From IMG/VR virus record IMGVR_UViG_3300044621_001281, positions 1-41,368 of that record: DNA of 41,368 nt. The stretch is one strand, 5' to 3'. Under the pieces are notes generated by a model. That model made no database searches. It worked only from the letters and a program-made list of their open reading frames with translations, and had not been told where the DNA came from. How positions within the stretch are numbered: the first letter of the stretch is position 1; each line of letters begins with the position of its first letter. Positions 23,323 through 29,088 of the stretch are shown piece by piece. This DNA comes from a virus. The position numbers and the translations under genes were made by a program.

Positions 23323-23736
23323 TCAGATGCTCGCCGCAGCGGATCTGGCTTCCTCCACCATCTCACGGGTGAAGTACGTGACATCGCTTATGGCACGCCG
23401 TTCCATATTTTTACCTCCGTACACCCAACTACCCGCGCCGCCAAAGAACGCTGAGCTGTGATCCGTTCCAACTTCCCAATAATCTTTTTGTGTGCGGTTA
23501 GTTGAAATTTCAAATACGTAGATGCGGTCATGCCGCTCTAAGTCCATGCCGACTATCTTGCCGCTCTCTAACTTGTAGTGCGGGTGGTCAAGAAGTCTGA
23601 ACCACATAAAGTTCATTGCATCGGCTGGACTACTCGCCGCATATATCTCACCGAAGTTAGACTTCAATCCCTCGCCGTTAATATTTTCAAACACGCATTC
23701 AGGTGCGGCGTGGTACAACTTACTGGGTACTTTCAT
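23323..23736 (-). CDS. Hypothetical protein, possible ADP-ribosyltransferase-like fold
   Basis: 137 residues from ATG 23736 (MKVPSKLYHAAPECVFENI). LYHAAP, then GEGLKSNFGEIYAASSPADAMNF follows the layout of ART/Tpt1-like proteins (H near the start, GL, then I/VYxSxSPxxA). Later VFEISTN would be the next strand. Catalytic residues cannot be confirmed by eye. Overlaps the upstream gene by 17 bases. Confidence 0.55.
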   Translation of the reverse strand: MKVPSKLYHAAPECVFENINGEGLKSNFGEIYAASSPADAMNFMWFRLLDHPHYKLESGKIVGMDLERHDRIYVFEISTNRTQKDYWEVGTDHSSAFFGGAGSWVYGGKNMERRAISDVTYFTREMVEEARSAAASI

Positions 23737-23854
23737 CCGTCTCCTCGTCCCGTGCCGCATCAGCCTTTTCTAGATGCGACTCAATCCAATCCTCGTGGCT
23801 AGTTCCTAGCCCGTCCCGTTCTTGGCTCTCAAGCCACTCAACATATCCACGCAT
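23720..23854 (-). CDS. Small acidic hypothetical protein (44 aa)
   Basis: ATG 23854 overlaps the upstream stop (TAATG). The product MRGYVEWLESQERDGLGT... is charged and helical, ending in DEETDESTQ. Supported by tight coupling on both sides, not by a known family. Confidence 0.5.
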   Translation of the reverse strand: MRGYVEWLESQERDGLGTSHEDWIESHLEKADAARDEETDESTQ

Positions 23855-24159
23855 TACGCACGCCCGCAATCTTCGTACGGGTACTCATGCGGTTCTAGGT
23901 CTTCGCAGGAACAGAACCCAAACAGTTCTACTTGCGTGCCGTGCGTCAGATCCGCTAGCTCGCTGTATGACATCACAACATCTTCTCCTTCTTCGACCAG
24001 CCGCTGCCCCTTGCCTGTTCCCAAGCCGACGCCGTATGTATCAAAGTGTGGTTCACACATATTGCCCCACGGGCCGTATGTTGTCATGCCGTCGAATCTT
24101 GCCTTCTCAGTGCAGAAGTCGCATTGAGGTAAAGCCGCTACTTTTGTAATTGTTGACAC
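23854..24159 (-). CDS. Zinc-binding conserved actinophage protein
   Basis: 101 residues, GTG start at 24159 after AATGACGGAAGGACACCC. CDFCTEKARFDG followed by YGPWGNMCEPHFDTYGVGLGTGKGQ is a pattern I recall from many actinophages, with CxxC...CxxH as a zinc site. The Cys-containing acidic C-terminus (FCSCEDLEPHEYP) may bind a second metal. Function unknown. Promoter at 24204-24232 and an AGAGC-AACC-GCTCT leader hairpin precede it. Confidence 0.75.
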   Translation of the reverse strand: MSTITKVAALPQCDFCTEKARFDGMTTYGPWGNMCEPHFDTYGVGLGTGKGQRLVEEGEDVVMSYSELADLTHGTQVELFGFCSCEDLEPHEYPYEDCGRA

Positions 24160-24203
24160 GGGTGTCCTTCCGTCATTTTGTTAGAGCGGTTGCTCTGATA
24201 ATT

Positions 24204-24232
24204 ATTGTAGTACCTCTCTGACAAACATGCAA
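24204..24232 (-). promoter_or_regulatory. Promoter with GTCAGAGAGGTA spacer variant
   Basis: Leftward TTGCAT, GTTTGTCAGAGAGGTAC (17), TACAAT. Shares GTCAGAGAG with the 22905 promoter. Confidence 0.65.
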
Positions 24233-24827
24233 CTCTTAAATATAAAAAGTTATTTCCGTGTCGCGCCGCTCTGCAGCTCTAGGCCGCACGCCAAAGTTAT
24301 TTGAAAGTTCGACAGCTTCGGGCCCGATCCGATCAGATTTTTTTACCCCCCGTAAAAGCCTGGCACCTGGTGCTGCACCTGGGATGGGAAAAAGTTATTT
24401 GGAAGTTGCAAGCTGAAGGGCCCTTTTTAGTTTCGCGGCCGCTAGGTTGCGAAACCTAATCCTACTCGGTCTGTCAAGTTTTGTCAATGCTGCGGCTGAA
24501 GTTGTTCGTAAGTTGTTTAGCGATCTGGAGCTGGCCAGCTTCTGGGGGGTAAAAATTATTGATCTGGCGGCGGGCCGTCATCCCAAGTTGTTTGGATGTT
24601 GGCGGCGATCTGCAGCTACGTGCTGGTGACCTTCCTGCTTTTTCGTGCGAACGTGCGAATTAAGCTGGCCGCTGTAGCTTGGCAAAGTTATTTGGATGTT
24701 GAGATCTGGACTTAAGCTGCAGCTAAACCTCCCTGCATTAATACCGTTGTAATTTAGGTGTAAGTTACTACGTGACATGCCGTTGTATTTATACGCACGC
24801 ACAGGCGCATGCCGTTAGTATTTAAGA
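24233..24827. repeat. Large non-coding palindrome-rich repeat island
   Basis: About 600 bases with no credible gene. Box A (AAGTTATTTGGAAGTTG and variants) occurs at about 24245, 24293, 24391, 24508, 24586 and 24683. Between copies are CTGCAG, GGGCCC, CCGATCCGATC, GCGGCCGC, AGCTGGCCAGCT, AGATCT and GATC, plus T7ACCCCCC at 24338-24351 and, reversed, GGGGGGTAAAAA at 24544-24555. The end (24778-24820) carries CATGCCGTT twice. It may be a protein-binding or replication region. Confidence 0.6.
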
Positions 24828-25013
24828 ATGATTTCGATTCTTGCGCATGCCGACCCGTCAGGTGACTGGGGTCTACACCACGTCTTACCGTTCCTCGCCG
24901 CTTTCGCTGGAACCGTTGGGACATACCTCGTTCTAGGGCGAGCCGTTATTCGGAAGTGGTGGAAGCGTGCCGTTGGGTTGCTGCGCAGCTTTTACACACG
25001 CCGTCCGCATTAA
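24828..25013 (+). CDS. Possible small membrane protein
   Basis: 61 residues: a span VLPFLAAFAGTVGTYLVLG then a basic tail (RKWWKRAVGLLRSFYTRRPH), a believable inside-positive membrane protein. Against it: no ribosome-binding site, plus-strand orientation inside a minus-strand block, and a 68-base overlap with a zinc-ribbon gene on the other strand. Confidence 0.35.
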   Translation: MISILAHADPSGDWGLHHVLPFLAAFAGTVGTYLVLGRAVIRKWWKRAVGLLRSFYTRRPH

Positions 25014-25047
25014 GTTCCTCGCCGCACCAGAAACAATCCGTTGTCAT
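24946..25047 (-). CDS. Tiny zinc-ribbon protein (33 aa)
   Basis: MTTDCFWCGEELNADGVCKSC: two CxxC pairs spaced as in a zinc ribbon, then a short tail. ATGA overlap with the gene upstream supports translation. One of several tiny CxxC proteins in the block. Confidence 0.55.
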   Translation of the reverse strand: MTTDCFWCGEELNADGVCKSCAATQRHASTTSE

Positions 25048-25121
25048 AGCAGGTCGTCCATCTCACTCACGCCGTCTTTTGGCACAGGTTCTTTAGTGCA
25101 GTCGCCCTCTTGCCGTCCCAT
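25044..25121 (-). CDS. Very short ORF (25 aa) coupled to the zinc-ribbon gene
   Basis: AGAGGAGAACGGC precedes ATG 25121; the product MGRQEGDCTKEPVPKDGVSE... ends in the ATGA overlap. It may be a leader peptide for the next gene rather than a functional protein. Confidence 0.35.
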   Translation of the reverse strand: MGRQEGDCTKEPVPKDGVSEMDDLL

Positions 25122-25142
25122 GCCGTTCTCCTCTTGACAAAC

Positions 25143-25187
25143 CGTTAATTACTAACTATGCTAGCACCTAGCATAGTTTAGTAATTA
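25143..25187. repeat. Large imperfect inverted repeat with promoter-like overlap
   Basis: TTAATTACTAACTATGCTAG and its complement flank CAC, differing by a single inserted base. On the plus strand TTGACA (25135-25140), 17 bases and TATGCT overlap the left arm. The leftward gene 25185-25391 stops inside the right end. It may be an operator on an antisense promoter or a terminator-like hairpin. Confidence 0.5.
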
Positions 25188-25391
25188 ATCTATAAATCCC
25201 ATGCCGCTAATGTTGCGAACAGGCTGCGGCTCATTTGATTCAAGTTTTAACAATCCGTTAACCATCTCCGCTGCTTCATTGGCGCGAGCCGTTACCCGAA
25301 TGTGTTCATCTCTTGTGCGGGCCAGCTTGATGTCGTTCTCGAGCCGCTCTGCATGCAGCTGTGCTAATTCCAAAAGTTGTTGGTTTGTCAT
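25185..25391 (-). CDS. Coiled-coil hypothetical protein
   Basis: 68 residues, helical (MTNQQLLELAQLHAERLEND), ending VRNISGMGFID. Overlaps the upstream gene by ATGA. May assist the small-terminase candidate to which it is coupled, but no motif shows it. Confidence 0.6.
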   Translation of the reverse strand: MTNQQLLELAQLHAERLENDIKLARTRDEHIRVTARANEAAEMVNGLLKLESNEPQPVRNISGMGFID

Positions 25392-26389
25392 CGTAGCTCG
25401 TCGAGCTCCTCGTCTGAGATGGTTGGTTGGTCAAGTTGTTCCGTTGTTGGTACTGCAGCTCCAGCTGTTGTTGGGGGGGTAAAAATTTTAGGCGGATCCT
25501 GATCCAGCTCCAGAACAACTTCCGCATCTTGTACGGAAGTGTCCGCAGCTGCGAGCTCGCCTTGAATAATGTTGGCTCCTGCTTTCAGGCGGGCAAGCCG
25601 TTCAGCAATAATTTCAGCGGGCGTACGGGAATCCTTTAACTCCACGCCGATGTCAATCTCCATACCTGCTCGCACGCCAGCACGGTCAAGTATCTCCGTT
25701 GCCGCTTTGAGGCGGACGGGTTCAGAGACAGCGGTCTCCATAAGTTCTTCAAGTTTGTCCACAGCGTATGGGGCAGACTGTAGAAGTTTTGCGCGAGCCC
25801 GTTCGATGTCCACGCCTGTCTTTTTTACCCCGCCGAGGTGGAGGCGACACAAGCCGTCATCTTTAATCCGTCCCGATGACCACAGCATGCAGCGCATACC
25901 CTCTGGGGTCTGGGCTCGACAGCGGGTAGGTAATGTTCTCGGCGCTCGCCGATCAGTAGGCGGGCCGCCAGCTTCCTGCTCTTTTATCCAAGCGCGGGTT
26001 GCCGCTAGTACCCAAGGGGGTACAAGTTTGCAAGCCTCTTGGTCAACAACCAGATCGAGGCCCGTCAAGTAGTCGGAGTTATTCTGAAGTGGTTCTGACA
26101 GCAGAGCTCGTTTTGCTGAGATGCTGATGAGACGCCGTTCCTTCATCTGCTCAAGCGAGCGAGCCTCGATGAGGTTGGTGGCGTGTCCGTTAGATGTGTA
26201 GACGGGAACCCATTGGTAGTTGTTGCCACGTAGGATGGCACGGTTCTCGTAGGTATCCTCAACGATGCCGCGGTCATGCTCGATGAGTCCGAGTTCGGAC
26301 AAATCGGGCCGCATATCGGAGGCCGTTTGAATTAAAGGTTCGTCTGGTTCTTTGTCAGACGGTTCATCAAAAAGTTCGAGGTCACTCAT
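25388..26389 (-). CDS. Probable small terminase / DNA-binding protein with zinc motif
   Basis: 333 residues. A central CRAQTPEGMRCMLW ... GLCRLHLGG resembles the zinc knuckle at the start of many phage small terminases. It is followed by ERARAKLLQSAPYAVDKLEEL and VRLKAATEILDRAGVRAG, an arrangement typical of terminase-like DNA-binding proteins that recruit the large subunit. GGGGGTAAAAAA before ATG 26389 serves as ribosome-binding site and is also a copy of the repeat motif. The acidic C-terminus contains another reversed copy (PPKIFTPP) with GGATCC and CAGCTG around it. A large terminase gene is not in the window. Confidence 0.6.
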   Translation of the reverse strand: MSDLELFDEPSDKEPDEPLIQTASDMRPDLSELGLIEHDRGIVEDTYENRAILRGNNYQWVPVYTSNGHATNLIEARSLEQMKERRLISISAKRALLSEPLQNNSDYLTGLDLVVDQEACKLVPPWVLAATRAWIKEQEAGGPPTDRRAPRTLPTRCRAQTPEGMRCMLWSSGRIKDDGLCRLHLGGVKKTGVDIERARAKLLQSAPYAVDKLEELMETAVSEPVRLKAATEILDRAGVRAGMEIDIGVELKDSRTPAEIIAERLARLKAGANIIQGELAAADTSVQDAEVVLELDQDPPKIFTPPTTAGAAVPTTEQLDQPTISDEELDELR

Positions 26390-26404
26390 TTTTTTACCCC
26401 CGAA

Positions 26405-26590
26405 CTAGTCCAAGCCGAGGTGCGCTCTCAGTTCCTGACGCTTGTCGGCAAGTTGGGCTGCGTAGTACGCTTTTTCCGTTTTGGTACGGTACTCCGAGTT
26501 ACGCAGCCTCTCCACCAAAGCCTCAATCTCGGCTTTAAGTTCAAGCTCTTTTTCGACGTGAGCTTCTAGTTGCTCTGGTGTCATTGCCAT
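26405..26590 (-). CDS. Small coiled-coil protein
   Basis: 61 residues (MAMTPEQLEAHVEKELELKAE), a charged helix through most of its length. Two bases after the holin stop. Possibly part of lysis control; unproven. Confidence 0.6.
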   Translation of the reverse strand: MAMTPEQLEAHVEKELELKAEIEALVERLRNSEYRTKTEKAYYAAQLADKRQELRAHLGLD

Positions 26591-26592
26591 AC

Positions 26593-26904
26593 TTAGGACT
26601 TCTTCTTTGCAGGAGCCTTCTTCGCTGGAGCCTTCTTAGGCTTTGCGATTTCAGCTTCAATCTTCTTGGACACTTCGGCAGCCGCTACGGTTGCGATACG
26701 TCCAAAGGCAGGATCCTTCTTGTTAACCCAGCGGAGTGCCGTTGGGATGATAGATGCCCATAGGGCGTTGGCTACAAGTAGCCATTCGCCAGAACCGAAG
26801 TCAAGTGGGGAGCCCACTCCGCTGGTCTGGCTGACAATCATTACTGCGCCGATGACCTGACCTGCAAGGTTACGGAGGTAGGACTCGAGTGCTGCTTTGT
26901 TCAT
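26593..26904 (-). CDS. Holin
   Basis: 103 residues from ATG 26904. Spans at about 12-27 (LAGQVIGAVMIVSQTSG) and 38-57, with ANALWASIIPTALRWVNKKDPAFGR, typical of actinophage holins. A Lys/Ala/Pro-rich basic tail (KAPAKKAPAKKKS) follows. It should form membrane lesions that release or activate endolysins, candidates for which are at 9472, 34519 and 35089. AGAGAG ribosome-binding site; promoter at 26956-26984. Confidence 0.8.
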   Translation of the reverse strand: MNKAALESYLRNLAGQVIGAVMIVSQTSGVGSPLDFGSGEWLLVANALWASIIPTALRWVNKKDPAFGRIATVAAAEVSKKIEAEIAKPKKAPAKKAPAKKKS

Positions 26905-26955
26905 CACGTTATCTCTCTAAGTAGGGTTTTCTAGTTTCTACTTGAAATATAAAAT

Positions 26956-26984
26956 AACATACATAGTTGAAAAGTTTTTTTCAA
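26956..26984 (-). promoter_or_regulatory. Promoter for the holin operon
   Basis: Leftward TTGAAA, AAAACTTTTCAACTATG (17), TATGTT. It lacks the TGCAGG element. The palindrome AACCCAACTGGGTT lies at 27024-27037. Confidence 0.55.
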
Positions 26985-27073
26985 AAATGCTGTGATAAAC
27001 ACACTCTCTATAAAGGAAGTTACAACCCAACTGGGTTGAAATGAGCGTGATTTAATACCTTTTTTGGTCTTGT

Positions 27074-27123
27074 ACGACACATAAAAAATGCTGAATAAAA
27101 AGTGTTTTTATATGGCGTGTCGT
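27074..27123 (-). terminator. Long hairpin after a stop codon
   Basis: ACGACACATAAAAA pairs with TTTTTATATGGCGTGTCGT around a 20-base loop, starting at the stop of the 27124-27309 gene. It resembles in style the AT-rich hairpins at 28819-29052. Confidence 0.55.
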
Positions 27124-27309
27124 TCACACATCGAGGAATTCTTCAAGCTTTTTTATAAGACGGCTTGAGTCATCTACAAATTGGTTTTTGCCTTTGGGCC
27201 AAGCACTCTCATTGAGTTCTCGGTGTCGGTGCCACCCACCTGCTCGAGCAATTCGAAGAGCGGTTATGGCTTCCTCTTTGGTCAGAGTGACTTTTTCCTT
27301 ATCGCTCAT
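27124..27309 (-). CDS. Small hypothetical protein
   Basis: 61 residues (MSDKEKVTLTKEEAITALRIARAGG), with a helical N-terminal half and SRLIKKLEEFLDV at the end. Overlaps the upstream gene by 11 bases. VTLTKEEAI echoes VVLTKEELAI in that neighbour, suggesting a small paralogous or convergent motif. Confidence 0.6.
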   Translation of the reverse strand: MSDKEKVTLTKEEAITALRIARAGGWHRHRELNESAWPKGKNQFVDDSSRLIKKLEEFLDV

Positions 27310-27433
27310 TGGACTTAACCCTTTGCTGCTTGGCTTCCTGAAATTTCTTTTTGCGCTCTATGATTGATTTTTGTCTGACCTTTTGGATAGCCAACTCTTC
27401 CTTTGTCAGGACAACTACGGTCCGACTACTCAT
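27299..27433 (-). CDS. Small basic hypothetical protein (44 aa)
   Basis: ATG 27433 to TAA 27299: MSSRTVVVLTKEELAIQKVR then a Lys/Gln/Arg-rich helix. Overlaps genes on both sides. Coupling and composition support translation; role unknown. Confidence 0.5.
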   Translation of the reverse strand: MSSRTVVVLTKEELAIQKVRQKSIIERKKKFQEAKQQRVKSNER

Positions 27434-27722
27434 CGGGGGTGTCTGGCTTTTCGAGGATAGGCAACCGTTTCAAGATATCGGGATCATCACCTGCAAGGAC
27501 ATCGATGGCTCGACGAAGACCAAGGGTGTAGAAAGTTTTATCGTCGTCACCCATGGTCGCTTCCCACTCTTGGACCATCTCTTCGAGCTTTTTGATTTTC
27601 TCCAAGATGACCTCATTGTCAATCTGCTTATCCAATAGAGAGATTTTTGAATAGGCTTCAGGTGTTATCTCGTTGTTTTTGACCATCTCGGTAAGGGCTT
27701 TATTTAGGTCTTGAAATTCCAT
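27426..27722 (-). CDS. Coiled-coil hypothetical protein
   Basis: 98 residues (MEFQDLNKALTEMVKNNEIT) with a coiled coil at about 35-55 (EVILEKIKKLEEMVQEWE). Its ATG overlaps the upstream stop. Unknown. Confidence 0.65.
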   Translation of the reverse strand: MEFQDLNKALTEMVKNNEITPEAYSKISLLDKQIDNEVILEKIKKLEEMVQEWEATMGDDDKTFYTLGLRRAIDVLAGDDPDILKRLPILEKPDTPDE

Positions 27723-28201
27723 TAGCGTATCTCCTCAAGGCAGGTGTCACAGAGTAGGGCATCGAATCCTGTTGCTTCATAGGAGACTGTCTTGTACTCG
27801 GTAACTGCTACAGGTGAGATTCTGACATCCCCTGCTGGAGTTGCTTGAATCCCACATTTGTCACATTTTACTTCGGTAATCCACTCAACGTTTTTGTCTG
27901 CGCTGAAGGATGCAGCGATGGCTCGAGTCAGAGCGTGCTCTGCTCCTGGGCCACTGGTCTTTCGTAGGAACAGTCGGGTGTCCTCAACGAGGACGACTGG
28001 TCTGATGTTTTTGCATGGGCAGAAGTATCGAGTTGGTTGGCACTGGATTACCCCTGCTTCTGTCGAATGTTTGTTGACTGCGTGACCACAGAGGCAGACT
28101 CTTTTGTCACGACTTGGTTTACGAGTCAGAGCTTCATCTGTCTCAACTGCTTCTTCTGGGTTTATGCCTAGAAGTACTAATGCGTCTCTAGCGTTCGTCA
28201 T
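27722..28201 (-). CDS. Multi-zinc-ribbon actinophage protein
   Basis: 159 residues. CLCGHAVNKHS with a later CQP...FCPC gives a first metal site. CDKCG near 115 with CDTC at the C-terminus gives a second. The CLCGHxxxxH start is seen in actinophage hypothetical proteins. Function unknown. Overlaps the membrane gene upstream by 14 bases. Confidence 0.7.
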   Translation of the reverse strand: MTNARDALVLLGINPEEAVETDEALTRKPSRDKRVCLCGHAVNKHSTEAGVIQCQPTRYFCPCKNIRPVVLVEDTRLFLRKTSGPGAEHALTRAIAASFSADKNVEWITEVKCDKCGIQATPAGDVRISPVAVTEYKTVSYEATGFDALLCDTCLEEIR

Positions 28202-28418
28202 TGTTGTCTCTTCCGTCTCTCATGAAGTTCCAGCCCATGATGTTTCTGAACTGGACATCCGTTTCAGCTTTTTCAATGAGTTGACCAAACATCTTCTCAA
28301 GGAACTCGCTTTTTCTTTTAGCTTCTTTGTACTCTCGAACGGCACTGATGATGAACACTGCAAACAGAACAGATAGAAAATTCACTGTCCCAAGGATTAA
28401 AATATCTACCCAGTTCAT
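28188..28418 (-). CDS. Single-span membrane protein
   Basis: 76 residues. A span at about 4-27 (VDILILGTVNFLSVLFAVFIISAV) precedes a charged helix (YKEAKRKSEFLEKMFGQLIEKAE). Type consistent with a small phage accessory membrane protein. Overlaps the upstream gene by ATGA. Confidence 0.65.
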   Translation of the reverse strand: MNWVDILILGTVNFLSVLFAVFIISAVREYKEAKRKSEFLEKMFGQLIEKAETDVQFRNIMGWNFMRDGRDNNDER

Positions 28419-28603
28419 CGCTCATCCACCTTCAAAAGTCCATGAGCCATCAATTCACTAACCACAGATTCGGCATCTCTGGTTGCGATTTTTAACCACT
28501 CGTCTGCATCAAGTGGAACCCTTGTAGGGAACCACTCTTTCATCAAACGACCAGCAACTATGTACTTAACTCTCTCAGGAGTTATCGTCATTCCGTCTAT
28601 CAT
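28415..28603 (-). CDS. Small hypothetical protein, probably leaderless mRNA
   Basis: 62 residues from ATG 28603 (MIDGMTITPERVKYIVAGRLM). The frame extends to a TTG at 28639, but that start lies inside the promoter (28611-28639) and cannot be transcribed. The predicted start site is 1-2 bases before ATG 28603, so the mRNA would be leaderless; ATG 28591 is an alternative. Short alpha-helical protein, first gene of the 28603-27124 operon. Confidence 0.6.
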   Translation of the reverse strand: MIDGMTITPERVKYIVAGRLMKEWFPTRVPLDADEWLKIATRDAESVVSELMAHGLLKVDER

Positions 28604-28610
28604 AGATTTA

Positions 28611-28639
28611 TTATTACCTACCGACTTAGTACTTGTCAA
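28611..28639 (-). promoter_or_regulatory. Promoter for the 28603-27124 operon
   Basis: Leftward TTGACA (28639-28634), 17-base spacer, TAATAA (28616-28611). No TGCAGG element. Confidence 0.8.
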
Positions 28640-28674
28640 CCCTAAATCCCCTTCTTTTTTGACTCTTCAGTGTA

Positions 28675-28698
28675 CTATACACTATATCTTAAGTCAAC
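28675..28698 (-). repeat. Left copy of a 24-base direct repeat, promoter-like
   Basis: 21 of 24 bases match the copy at 29064-29087. On the leftward strand it supplies TTGACT, 17 bases, then TACACT. A shortened third copy (CTATACACTAG) follows at about 28699. Confidence 0.6.
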
Positions 28699-28739
28699 TA
28701 TACACTAGTCTTGAAGTTTTTAAGTTTCAACTCATTTCT

Positions 28740-29052
28740 CTGGGGGGGTAAATTTTTTTTTCATACGCGTCTAGGGATTTAGTTAAAACTTATAAACTAT
28801 AACATAGTTTTTAGTTGTACTATCGTCAAAAATTCAAAAACTTTTTAATTTTTCTTGATAGTAGCGACCTTCCTGCAAAAATCACTACTATCGCCAAAAA
28901 TTAAAAAACTTTTAAATTTCAACGATAGTGATAAAAAATAACTATCGCCTAAATCAAAAAACTTTTTAGCTTTTCTTGTTAGTTATTTTTGCCCTAAAAA
29001 TGGCAGAAAAAAAGATACTATCAAGAATCTCCTAAGAAAAATTCTTGATAGT
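28740..29052. repeat. AT-rich array of four related hairpins
   Basis: Four inverted repeats share ACTATC at one end and GATAGT (or TTAGTT) at the other: 28819-28862, 28887-28929, 28940-28984 and 29017-29052. Units 1-3 have AAAAACTTTTT-like centres. Only the last has a classical terminator tail on the leftward strand. A GGGGGGGTAAATTTTT sequence lies at 28742. No gene is visible in 28640-29088. Candidate origin, centromere-like or multi-site operator region. Confidence 0.6.
29007..29052 (-). terminator. Terminator of the glycosyltransferase gene
   Basis: Leftward ACTATCAAGAAT and ATTCTTGATAGT (12-bp stem), then ATCTTTTTTT. It is the fourth hairpin of the array. Confidence 0.75.
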
Positions 29053-29063
29053 ACAACTTAGAA

Positions 29064-29087
29064 CTATACACTATGTCTAGAGTCAAC
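29064..29087 (-). repeat. Right copy of the 24-base direct repeat
   Basis: Pairs with 28675-28698 (3 mismatches) and abuts the stop of the 29089-29748 gene. TTGACT is present but the -10 (TTCTAA) is weak. Confidence 0.6.
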
Positions 29088-29088
29088 C

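Larger units (their letters stand above)
9266..26401. repeat. Dispersed GGGGTAAAAAT (TTTTTACCCC) motif family
   Basis: Read by eye, TTTTTACCC on the plus strand occurs at about 9267, 10537, 11483, 12445, 13313, 14594, 15057, 16194, 16761, 16967, 21220, 21588, 21645, 23130, 23249, 24340, 25822 and 26391. The reverse orientation occurs at 24547 and 25477. TTTTTACC variants are at 9891, 21517 and 23408. None was seen in 1-9.2 kb, 17-21.2 kb or 29-41 kb. A random 9-mer would occur about 0.3 times on both strands of this window. Many copies have GATC within 20 bases on the A side. Confidence 0.7.

Noticed and set aside
24578-24802. Minus-strand ORF of about 70 residues in the repeat island
   Set aside because: It is made of repeat-island sequence (box A copies and AACGG words), has no ribosome-binding site and an irregular composition.
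24233-24827. Vector polylinker or assembly contamination, because of many restriction-like palindromes
   Set aside because: The sites are spread over hundreds of bases within diverged repeats shared with other gaps and gene ends of the same contig.
28819-29052. CRISPR array
   Set aside because: The units are palindromes of differing length and sequence with no constant repeat or spacer size, and no cas genes are near.
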